Source: Echinometra lucunter (taxonomy: Eukaryota > Echinodermata > Echinoidea > Camarodonta > Echinometridae). Taken from it: DNA of 64,000 nt. Made by a program: the position numbers and the translations under genes. The DNA lies in NCBI GenBank assembly GCA_029962745.1, contig CM057152.1, positions 29,042,319-29,106,318 of the forward strand, written 5' to 3'. The notes below the pieces were generated by a model, which was not told the origin of the DNA, did not search any database, and saw only the letters and a program-made list of their open reading frames with translations. Below, in pieces: positions 23,145 to 35,100 of the stretch (positions within the stretch are counted from its first letter, which is position 1; every line of letters begins with the position of its first letter).

Positions 23145-23579
23145 TTAAAGTTCCACTTTGGAAAAAAAAAAAACTTCCTTTTCACACGAGGCGTCATTTT
23201 TCAGACATAGAACTGTGTCAGTGAGTAGCGCAGGCTTTGACGCACCATGTCATGATGACATACAGAGCAGCCACTGCGTTGAATGGTTGCTAAAGATTTA
23301 CCCAAGTTCTTCACACGTTCATAGTCTTGATGGCGCAGCTAAAAACGATTCGATGAAAGTGGTCTCTAGTGTACAACGGGTATTTGGCCTGGCTGACAGG
23401 AGAACCGCGTCACTGACTTGTATGGCTTTATATAGGTGCGTCATGAACTGAGGCAGATAGTGACGCAATAGAAATGGTGCCTTGCGCGAGTCGGGCTTTG
23501 ATAAAATCCAGTTTTTTGTTTGTTTGGGTTTTTTTTTTAAAAACAACAGTATACCGGTACTTGCGTTCTTCTGTTTCAT

Positions 23580-24200
23580 ATGTTTTATAGCAAATCTACA
23601 TGTTGGCTATGGAACATGCACCAGCTCCTCAGAGAATGTGATTTATATGTAAATGAAAATAAGGAATGTGTAGAAATACAAGAGATTGTCGATAATGATA
23701 AAATTGTTGGAGAGGAAGTGGAAAACAAAATGAGAGATTTATGTTATCGTCAATTCAATATGGACTTATGTAGTGATAGTATAAATGGTAACGAACAAAA
23801 TAAATTGAGAGCATATAGATTATTTAAGAAAGAGATTCAAATAGGGAAGTATCTATTACATGTTAAAAACACCAAATTAAGAACAAATATCATTATGTCG
23901 GCTTAGAATCAGCTCTCACAATAATACTTACCAATAGAAACTGGAAGGCATAGACGCCCAGTAAAAATCCCCTCATATTTACGAATATAATGACTGCAAC
24001 ATGGGAAACGTGGGAGATGAATTTTACATAATAATGGACTGTACAAAATATAAAATAGAAAGGAAGACCCTGTTTGATATTTAGAATTTAAAGATTTGGA
24101 TAAGGTAGAGCAATTTGTTAAAATTATGAAATTGGAAGAGGAAAATATTGTTGATCACTTCGCAAAATTTCTCACATTAATCATAAACTTAAGAGGCGAT
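23580..24200 (+). pseudogene. 3' end of a decayed LINE-type retrotransposon ORF
   Basis: An open segment ending KYLLHVKNTKLRTNIIMSA is followed, with stops and a frame slip, by residues like RISSHN and then GNVGDEFYIIMDCTKYKIER. The pattern R.S.H....E.GR....C..C....GDE.H...C..Y...R is typical of the C-terminal end of reverse transcriptases of non-LTR elements. The upstream catalytic domain is absent. An AT-rich 3' region with AATAAA-like motifs follows. Confidence 0.6.
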
Positions 24201-24547
24201 TTTTGAAGGCATTATATATTTGTTTTGTTTTTGTTTCATTATGATATGGAAAACCATTACCTTGTATGTTATCTGTATGTAACTTTTGTTAATTTTATAA
24301 TTTTTTCTTTTGTTTTCTATTCTATTGTTTTGTTAATATGACAATGTATTGTAAACAAAATATTCATACACAGATGTGAATGATGTTTTCAAATAAAATA
24401 CAAATACATATAAAGAGCTTTGCCAAACCATGTGAATGAAACGCCTATAAATGGTCTGTTATGAGGAAAAACCATAATTATAGCCAACCCACTAGTCTGG
24501 ATGTTTGCTTAGAAAATCTGCTCATGTCAGTTTTACTACTGGACATA

Positions 24548-25434
24548 CACTCTAAAAAAGGATTGGTCAAAAAACTACCAATCCCGTTGGTCAACATATT
24601 GGTTATTTTCAACCAATGCTTTGGTCAAACTGTACCGATTACATTGGTTAATCATTAACCATTAGAAATGGTCAAGAAATATTGATTGTAACAACCAATG
24701 TATTGGTCATGCAAACAAATTAATATTGGTATGCGACCATCATGAATATTCATGATCTAACATAAAACGACCAAATTTTTATAAATATCATTTTGATATT
24801 TTGTATTTATGCATCAGTAACATTTTAAAACTGCAATGCAAAATGTATTTGCATTAGTAATGTTCTATATAATTCGAAAATGTATTTATAAGGAGGCATT
24901 TTAAAATCTAAATTAGAAAATTTGACTCTGTAACCGTTTTTAACAAGTACCCCAGTACAGCCCCCTTTATAATGAAGTAGATATCAGATTCCAGTAACTA
25001 GCTATAGGATGTAGGATTATAAGAATAGGTTAGGACTATGAGATGCTGGGTCGCTATGCGATTGATAGAAAAGTTCCTGTGACTTATGCAGTTACTTATT
25101 ATTATTTTTTTTTTTTTTACAAACTGTAGAACATGCTGTCATAATCACTACATTTTGGTTGCTCAGTTGGAGCTAAGCCAATTCATGACCAAACATAATT
25201 GGTTTTAAATGACCAAGAAAAATTGGTTTAAAAAAAATGAACATAACCATTGTACTGGTTGGAATAACCATCTGGATATTTGTTAGAATTATGACCAATA
25301 TTATTGGTTGAAAACGACAACCCATTTTTGATTGGTTATTCTAACCAATATGTCGGTCGGACACATATTCACCAAAAGCTTTGGTTGGAATTGGCCCACA
25401 TTTTGGTCATTCTGACCAATCCATTTTTAGAGTG
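24548..25434. mobile_element. Large TA-flanked MITE packed with ATTGGT/ACCAAT motifs
   Basis: Ends CACTCTAAAAAAGGATTGGTC and GACCAATCCATTTTTAGAGTG are inverted copies flanked by TA. Both ends carry many ATTGGT or ACCAAT hexamers; the centre is unrelated AT-rich sequence. No ORF. Confidence 0.75.
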
Positions 25435-26841
25435 TACAATAACAATGTGCAAAAAAAGAAGAAGTTATATTGAACGAATACTTGTTTAGAAAACAAAATA
25501 GAAGATTACAAACAATGAAAGTATTAGAGAAGAATATGGGTACATGAAACTACACAAAAATGCTCCACTTCATCCAAATGCAAAGCTGTTTCAAATGATA
25601 GTTCGAATTGGCAGGGGTTTGAAAGCATTCCCCTTGTTTCGCTGGACATTGTTATTGTAACACTCTCCATATGACAAGGGAATGGTGAGAATAAGAAAGC
25701 CCACAATCTAAATTCGCCTTTGACAACTGAAATCAATCTTTCATTTAATGACTAACAGCTTGATACCCGAGTCAAACCTTTTTCCTTAGATCAACACTGA
25801 AAATCATAATTTGGTTAATCGATCAAAAAATGTGGGCACATTTTAGAACTTTTAATTAATTTTTAAGGCGGATGCGTCAAAGCAAATACAAAATTGCTTT
25901 GTCATGCAAGAAGATTAGTTTTTATGAGAACAAAATCGATTAGTAGGGCAGACAAATATATTTTTAACTAAATTATTTGTCCACTGGAAATTCTGTTGAA
26001 CTTGTATATGGAAGTTTGAAAATTGCTTTTTCTTTTGACGGATTCGTTCAGGATTCTGTTCGGTGTAGGAACGAAAACAAAACCCTGAAGCACTTTTCTG
26101 GGCAGTGGGCGAAAGATGTAGTTTCTATCACATTATAGAAATTGAATACTAATTCTTCTGTAAAGACTTTTTCATGTATTAAAATTGAGAGAACTTTGAA
26201 ATACTTTTTAATATTTGAATGATGATATTCCCATGAAAGTGCACAATGCAGAATTATTTTCTACTCTGAATATATGGAGTCGGCAATGAAGCAGTATTGA
26301 GTGAACAGAGAAGAAGTATTCTCCGGAGTATTTTCTACAAACTCTATGCAGTAGTGGAACTTTACATTCTTTCGAAAGCCTTATTGGTAGAGATAGTAGA
26401 ATCTACTCCAAAGCAGTACTTAGAATTGTTTATTTGAGAGTGGATGACACGATTTTGAGTAAAGATGTCCACTTTAAGAAGTAGTGATTCCTATTAAGAA
26501 AATGAATTATGTAACAGTGGGAGGAAACGTTTTGAGAACCCCCGTGAGAACCATGCATTTCATGACATTATTTTTTTCTTTGCTCGATAATTAATGAATA
26601 TATTTAATTTATAAACTTATGTTGTGAAACAAATTAGGATTTGTATGTACATTAATTTGTTTGTACTAATGATGTATAGATGTTTTTTTAATGAAATCTC
26701 TTATTAAAAAAATGTTATGGAAAAAAAGTTTTTAAAACTTTTTTGCCACACCGTATCCTTAATCTTTGCGGCATGGCATATATCAATCATGAAAGAAATG
26801 GTTGGCAGTAGACAGTAGGCTTATTGATAGAGGATCAAAAT

Positions 26842-26895
26842 ATGGACGGGTGCTGCTTTGGCTGTGCTACGAAATTCGGGTTTTTCACCAAAGAG
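26842..26895 (+). CDS. ZFYVE19: ANCHR exon 1: start of FYVE-type finger
   Basis: ATG GAC GGG TGC TGC encodes [18 protein letters not shown], then a GTGAG donor in phase 0. The first Cys pair of the finger begins almost at the initiator Met, as in other ANCHR proteins. A different reading frame across this exon is longer but has no homology. Confidence 0.88.
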
Positions 26896-29098
26896 GTGAG
26901 TTTTTAAGGTATTATTTCCCATTAAAGCAAAGGAGAATGTTTTTTGTTTGTTTGTTTTTTTTAACATTTTATTTCTGGTACAAGCGTAACTGTTTGAAGA
27001 AGACTGACGTCGGACTGGCTGCCTGAAAATTATGATGTCCCACGTACTGACTTTTGTGTAGGTAAAAGTCTAAGCTTCGTCTATGTGCAAACAATAACAG
27101 TGAGACTAAGAGAAGAAGGAATCCCGAAAAGGATTATGCCATAACTTGATAACATGAATATATAGAGAAAATGATTATACATGTCCAGTGATAGGAGATG
27201 GAAAAGGACATGAAAGAAGTGGCAATATCGTGTTTCATGCATGCCCCACCTCTAATATAGTTTGAATGTGGGGCTGATTCCCCACAAAGTATTAGGTCTA
27301 AATTTTATTATTCGTTCAATAGTTGATCGATCATGAAACTCATTTTTACATTTTCACATTTTTAACATTACTCGATTCACTACTCCCTAATATATACTCG
27401 TGTTTACGGCCCCACCAAACGGGATTATGAATTGATTATCACGGCGGTGGGGCTGATGGGCATCAGTCGGCATCAGCCCCGCTGCTGTGTTAATCACGTT
27501 GGATCCCGTTTGGTGGGGCCGCAAACACGAGTATATATACTGTGCTCATCAGCCCCGATGCTGTATTAATCATATTTGAATCGCGTTTGGTGGGGCCATT
27601 AACACGAGTATATATAAGAGAGTTTTAAAAGAAGATAATGATGATTAAACGTGATGATCGATCAACACATTCTTTTTAAAAAAATTGTGAAAGTCCGTCG
27701 TCTTCTATTTCTGTCCTAGTTAGCTGTGGTCTAAGTTAGGTCAGGAGAGATAATCGATCATGATGTATGTGGGCATCAGCCCCACTCACCATTCATTAAT
27801 TGAGTGGGGCCTGAAACACGATTATGCCAAAGAAGTATAAATATTTATAGTCTATGTATAATGAAAGAATGAAATGAATTGCTGAAAATGAAGGGGGGAT
27901 GATTAGGTTACATGTTAGGAAGAAAGAAAAGATCAAAAAAAGGGAAAGCAAATTCAAATAAAGAAAAACGGGAGAAGGGTAAGAAGAATGAAACCAAAAA
28001 AAAAGAAATATGCTAGGAAAATGAAAGTGTAAAAAAATAAAAAGCAAAGAAAGAATGTAAAAGAATATGAGAGAGAGAAAAATGTAATCAAGAAAAAATG
28101 ATATTTAAGAATTTATGAAAGAAAAGGAACATAAGAGTTTAGAAATGGAGGATGTAATTGATGAGAAATGTACATTTATGTAGAAAAACAATTTGATAAG
28201 AGGATTTCAACAAAGAATAAAAGAAAGGAGATGAAAGGACAAAAAGAAAAAAATACATGAGAGATAATAAATCGCATTCATGGAGAAAAACAGAAATTCA
28301 TTGGAAACAAAAGATAAAGGAGATACTTTAAAAAATTACAAGCAAATGTAGTTTTAAAAAAAGGGGGAAGGGAGGGAGGCTGTAAGACAGCGCAGGGGAA
28401 TTTCGCTAGTAAATACAAGTATTCAAACAAATACTATGCAAATGTAATCTTTGCCACATTCTTTTCATTTCTTCACAGCATTCTTGCCATAAGTGTGGTC
28501 ATGCCTATTGCAAAGCATGCCTTCCCCATAAAACATCGCTTCCAGGAAAGGATCCTAAGAAGCAGCACAATGTCTGCACTGATTGCTACAAAATCCTGCA
28601 GCAACCTAAGTCCGAGACACAGAAAGACAATTTACAGAATGAAGGCAGATACTCCCCACCAGAAAATTTCAAGAAGTAAGTAATAAGCAACAGCTTTTTT
28701 GTGACATTTTATGACCTTAAATTACCTTTCTGTAGGGTTCAGCATTCATTAACAGGTGTCTAGCATACATGGATGACCAAAATCGAAGTCTGAACCCCCA
28801 CATTTGACCTCATAAAGAGTTCTTTCTTGAAAAACGTTCAGAGCTTTATAGGCAGGATATCTATAGCCTGGGTAGTGTTATTTACATCTTTAGAATTCAT
28901 GAATACATGTAACATGGAAATGTACATGTAAGTTATTATTATAATTATGATTATGAATTTCTTCTTCTTCTTCTTCTTCTTCTTCTTTAATTGATGATAA
29001 TAGTATTGCCCTCATTTGTTTACCATCAGTAGTAGTAGTAGTAGTAGTAGTAGTAGAAGTAGTAGTAATGGTAGTAGGACTAGTAGTGGTGGTAGTAC

Positions 29099-29175
<77 letters not shown>

Positions 29176-32100
29176 ATAGTAGTAGTAGGAGTAATAGTAG
29201 TAATAGTAGTAATAGTAGTAACTGTAGTAGTAATAATAGTATTGCTAGCAATAGTAGTAGAAGTATTACTGTATGTCATTATTTTTTATTGCATTTGATT
29301 TTTTCGTATCTTAACAGAAGAGTAGCAGCTCTGCACCAGAAGGAGCAAACAAAGCAGGCATCTGTAGGGGAGCATGGACCATCAAAGAAATCAGCTGCTT
29401 CATCAAGCAAACAGGCGGCAAAATACAAACACCTAGCACCAGAAGACAGGGATATTGCAATGAGGTTGGAAAAGCTCCAGGAGGATCGAAGGAAGAAAGA
29501 GAGTAAGATAAATGGGTTCTGTCAATTTAAGTGCTGAAAATTATTACTTATGTACCCATGCTTTACTTTGTTTTCACAAAAATCATAATTTTTCAGTTTT
29601 AAAAACGCTTTCTTAGGTGTGGTCAGTGAATGGAGCACACAGAGAACTGCCATATTTGTCTTAGGCAGGAGGTGTTTTTTTTTTTCGTAAAGCTGTTTGT
29701 AAAGTTATGCATGACTTTACAAATGACTGGAATATGAAGTGCCAAATGGGATGCTCACAGTTTTTCCCGATGTTTTGATAAAGTGTAACTGCATTTCCAT
29801 AATCTCAACTAAATTGTGGCAAAAAATATACTTCGCAATTAAAATTTTTTGTAAACAGTAGTATGTTAATCTACGTCTGCATGTTTCACCTTTAGCTGAA
29901 GCTAAAATTTATAATGATTGAGAATCCCATTTTGCTTGCCATATTCAAGTCTTTCGTAAAGTAATTCATAAATTTACAAACAGCTTTTTGAAACACCCCC
30001 TGAATTCTTTCATCCTATCTGTAGCTCTAAAGAGACTGATAAATTTGCATTATGATTTTGCAGTCTGATTCCATTTAGTGTCATTTTGATCTTCTGTAGA
30101 GGCTGCCCTGCCACAGAGTGAGATTGAAGAAAGGCTTCGGAAGCTGCAAGGACTCAAGCCATCACCACAGACAACTCAACAAAATGTAAGTACGCTTTCT
30201 GATTGAGAGTTTGCGCAAGCTTCTTGCTGAAAGAAAACAAATTTTTAAGGATCAGTGCTGTATTGTCTTGTATTTTCAAATTGAAATCAACCCCTAATGG
30301 CTGGTTGCTCTAATGAAAAGTTATTTTCAGCAAGTGCAAATTCTAGAACTCACAAAAATAACAGCATGATTTTATATGCATTGAAATATCAAATCAAATC
30401 AAGTCATCCCTAAGTGCAGTATGCATATGTTCTCATGTCCAGTGGGCGGAAAGTAATGAGCTTATATGTGCTTATATAGGCTCAAATATGCTAACCATGA
30501 CGAAAACCCATCGTTTAAAACTTAAACCCCGATTTGATTTTTGCCACTGCGCTGAACAACTTAATTCCCTCGCCGGAGAAACGATTGACCTTCACAGTTT
30601 AATAAGAGAGAGAGAGAGAGAGAGAGAGGAAGGGAGAAAGAGAAACACGCTGGGGCTACACATGCCTAGTGCACGCGCGACGGGCTAGTTTATGGAGTTA
30701 AAAATGTTGCTAGAATCGCAATTCCTGGGTCATTTTGCTTCGTTTGAAGTTTATTTTGGTTTTCATATAAATTATGAGAGACTTTTGGACATGGCAATAT
30801 CTTAAAACAGGTGAAAGATACATTTCTTACTTCACATTTCCTTTCAGGCAGTGTGGTGTTAAGAGTTTGTTAACACTATTACGTAAGATGATGAGGAGTG
30901 CAGGTGTAATCCAAAACCACCACCTCTCGTGCGAAGATGCTAGTACTGATAAGACTTTTAACGGGCCTTTTGGATAGCAGGTAGCTATGCCCCACCTAAG
31001 ATGCATAGGATCATGTGCTAAAGTGGTGGGGTCTATTTTAACCCATTCGTGACAGGAATTATTTAAAGCCTAATTTAATCAACTTTTATTCTTCAAATTG
31101 GCAACACCAACATTTTTATTTTATTGCTACATTTTTCCTATAAAACGTCATGTATCTGAAATGAATATAAATTGACAGAAATTATGATGAGAAGTCAAAA
31201 AGTTGCCAATTTGCAGGGGAAAATGGTGATTTTAAACTTTCCATCACATTGCCAATTTAAGGATTTTAATGCTTCTTTTCCTTTAAAAAAAATTTCAGCA
31301 TCAAACAATGAATATTGACGCAACCAAAATGGGCACAGTTTGTGTAGAATTTTTTGCTCTTTTTGCTCACGTATTTGGTATGATTTTTAGGGCTTTGCAT
31401 CAAAAGATATTAGGCCAAACCACAAAATGTGGACCTTTGTCACGAATGGGTTAAACAAGGGATTTTCGTAATGCTTCAGCTTATTTTAGTCCATGGTGGA
31501 GGTTGAAACCATGGTTTCAAATCAATTTTTCTGTGTGTGAATTTAGGACAATGGGTTCAAATTGTAGCCTCATACCAGAATGATTTTTTTCCCCTTGATT
31601 GTTCAAGGTTTTGCCACAACCCAAGAAGACCAAGGAGGAGCAGTACAATGACCTTCTGGATCAGATGACAGATGAAGCGGCCCTTGACGCCAGACTAGCA
31701 GGCAACGATATCACACCCCATGGTAATTAACTACATAATCATTTCTATATAAAGTGGAACCTTGTTATCATAATAGTATGTTCTGCATATATAATTATGA
31801 AGTGTTATTTATTTACCCAGAATAACCTCAAAACCATTCTTTCAGAAGGCTCTGCTATTATCATAAGGCCAGTTGTAAATTAGCAGGTTGGCAGCAATGA
31901 GACATATGTATGTGTACAATTGCAACTGTTATGTTGGACACGCTACTTGTTAAGCAACAAGTTTGCACTATTTTGCCTTTTTAGGAAAGGAAAGAATTTG
32001 GATAATTGACATCTGTTTTAGATCTATGGTGTAGCTGGCTGGGGCAAGCATGCCCCTAAAATTAAATAAGGATACCACTGCATACCTCCCGAAAAAAAAG

Positions 32101-35100
32101 CTAGCTAATGTTTTTATGATCCTGATGGTGGGAGTAAAGATAGAAATTGCAGGCATAAAGGTCATTCCTTGTGACTTGGATCTATTATGCATGCTCTCAC
32201 AACAGTTGTTCCACAAACAGTTTCCTACATTTACCGAGCTCCTGACATCAGCCCTGCAATCCATTACTATACCTTACCCTATACCTAAACCCAACCAAAA
32301 TTCAGTTACAATCCTAAACCTATTACCTATCTAAAGGACCCCTTTTCTTTTGACAATTTTGACAAAGAAAGCTCAGAGTGAATGTCAAAATTGCCAGTGC
32401 AGTAAATTTTGCACATGCTGGCATGTTGAAATAGTAATGCATGTATGTTTGTGTGATTATTGTCAGACCCAGCTGCTGCATCATTAGCCCCATCAGGAAC
32501 CCAGTCTACACAGCCAGGGCTAGGGACAGATCCCCTCCTTCCAAATGAGGACGACCTGAAACAACTCGCAGAAGATGCCAAGAAACTTCTAGGTGAAATC
32601 ATAAAGCATGCAAATACATTAAAGTTCTGGTAGAAAAAAAAAGAAAAAAAAGAAAAAAATGTAACTCCCTGATAGGAAGGCTTAACCACTTCATTCCACC
32701 TTCTTGGATAACTGTAGTGAGGGGCTCCACACTTTTTTGCAGGGAGTCTGGCTTAATTTTGGGGGTGTCTGTATGAACCTATGGTTAATGGGGGGAGGGG
32801 AAGGGTGGCAGGGCAGGGGTCTAGTGACAATATTTTTTCGACTCTTCTGCACTGGACCCCTGGTATTATCAAGCTCTGGGTAAAAGACTTCAGTAGTCAC
32901 TGGGATAATTCAAAATCTCATGATTGATCAGTGAGGTGTGAGCAGCCCATAATGTTTCACACACACACGTTTACAGGCCAATCTTCAGGCAACACAGAAC
33001 AGCCTTCGAATGATACCTACCCTCACCTATCTGGAGAGCGCAGCAAGGACACAGGGAACGAGGGGGAAGCACAGAGACTGGCGGAGGAGGCCAACAAGCT
33101 GATGGAGGCAGCCAGGGCTGAACTTCAGCTAGAGGAGGAGATGACCAAGAGAGGGGCGGAGAAAGATGCGGCACTCTCTGGGAGACTGGCTCAGCTTCAA
33201 GGTGTACAGCCAGTTGAGGATACAGGTTAGCTGTTGGATCTTGTCCTCAGCCTCAGTATAGACCTGGGCACCGTTTCATGAAAGTTGTCAGCACTGACAA
33301 TTTCAGTAAAATCTTGGTTTTGATTGGCTGAGAAGCACTGGTCACTGACTGTTACTATGGTAATTGTCAGAGACTGACAACTTTCATGAAACAGTTGCCC
33401 TGTTCAGTTTGGGTGCTGAACTAGACATGTTAATATCTATTTCAACCCTGACTAGGGGACTTGAAGTATGCCTCACAATAGTTGATATATGCACTGACAT
33501 AGCAGTTTACCTGACTCATTGCATGAGCCATTGAATCATTCTTTTCTTCAAGGTGTGCAGCCAGATGAGAATATAGGTTGGCGGTTGGATCTTGTTCTCA
33601 AATCTCACTTTAGACCTGTATAGTTTGGATGCTGTTTTTTTATGTTAATGTGTATTTCAACCAAGACTGGGGGGCATGGCTAACAATAGTTGATTATGCA
33701 CTGACACAGCAATGTACCTGAATCATTGCATAACCCATTGACTCATCTTTTCTTTATTTTGGAACCATCCCCCCCCCCCCATCCCCCGGGCAGTAATGCA
33801 GTTTTGTGTCTTAAAACTGAATAGGCTATATTTGACCTGCCGCCTCAAAACCACCAATAAGTCGCCCAAATTCATTTTTCTGATTTGTAGCTCATTTTAA
33901 AGTAGAGATTCTCAGCTTGCCAATGGTATATGACTCATCCAAATTGCTCCACAATAACCCCCTCAAAAATACATTGGATAATTAGGAATCAATAACCTCC
34001 ATAAATAGAGAAAAGAGCCTTTGATATTCAGAACAAAGGAGCGCACAGGAGCTCCTCCGCGCTCTTTTGTTTGTGAGGAAGCGCAGGAGGGTATTCAATA
34101 GTTCATGGCAAATTGGTATGAAGGGATTATCAGATTAGGCTAAAATTGGGCACATGTTGGGATTAAGACCTATTTTTTTATTTTCTCCCAAAATCAGTTC
34201 ATTCCCTTTTAAAAATTTTTGGCTAGGATGGCAGTGAACGAAGGCTTAATAAAAGCACTCTAGCACTCCATGAGGCTTTTACATGAGGCTTTTAACTTGT
34301 ATCAAGGGAAAATGAGGAGTCATTTTGAAATTGCTAAATATCGTATTTCTGGGGCGAATTACGATCCCAAATTTTTAGACATAATAGAATAATAATGAAA
34401 CTACCCATTTCTATTAAAAACAAGAAATAGACCAATCCAACCAAAATGACCTTTCTTGGCAGTTTTCTCAGTTGTGATGCGTGCGACTTATTGGTGGTTT
34501 CGAGCCGGCAGGTCACATATGAAGGATGCATTGGGCAAACATGTTTTTTTCTCTTTCTCCTTTTTTTTTTTTTTAAATATTAAGAATAAGGGAATGACAG
34601 GGGAGATAAACAGAGACAGTGATACAAAGTAAATGTATCAAATTTTCATTTAATTATAAAGGAGTTGTGAGAGTGATATACGTACATGCAGATGAATTTG
34701 CTTTTCATTTTCACCTTGAAAAATAAATACATATTTTCAGTGTTTGTATGTGGATGTCAAACTGAATTCAAATTTCTTTTATTGTCTTCTAGGAAGTTTT
34801 TCCCTGAATGAGGATATTGATGAGGATGAAGAGAGGGCCTCACAGAGACTCATCCAGCAGGTATGGTATCCTCAAAGGAACACATTGAAGCACTGATTCA
34901 TCCATTACATTGTATTGCAACTGCATAGAAAAATAGGAAATCTGTAATAATCATCTAATCGGCCATTCCATCAGAAAATTCTAGAGCAAATTGTGCATTC
35001 CAGAAACATTTCACTTAAATGACCTGTGCCGTTCCCCCACCCTCACTACTTGTTAGGCACCTTATCAAAAGTCAGAGCCACTTTGGAACACGGCCTTTGG

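Larger units (their letters stand above)
21782..26841. other. Intergenic stretch between the protease (minus) and ANCHR (plus) genes
   Basis: The two genes are divergently transcribed across about 5 kb, so both promoters should lie here, but no TATA or CpG-island signal was obvious. Contents: the possible hAT-like MITE, the LINE remnant and the ATTGGT-rich MITE listed separately; poly-G runs near 22377 and 22475; otherwise AT-rich sequence. Confidence 0.5.

Noticed and set aside
26802..27026. Longer open frame overlapping ANCHR exon 1
   Set aside because: The frame beginning at 26842 encodes the FYVE cysteines and has a proper donor; the longer frame has no homology.
29016..29317. Poly-Ser, poly-Val, poly-Leu and poly-Thr open frames
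   Set aside because: Produced by the GTA trinucleotide array; only the part from 29318 on, after the acceptor, is ANCHR exon 3.
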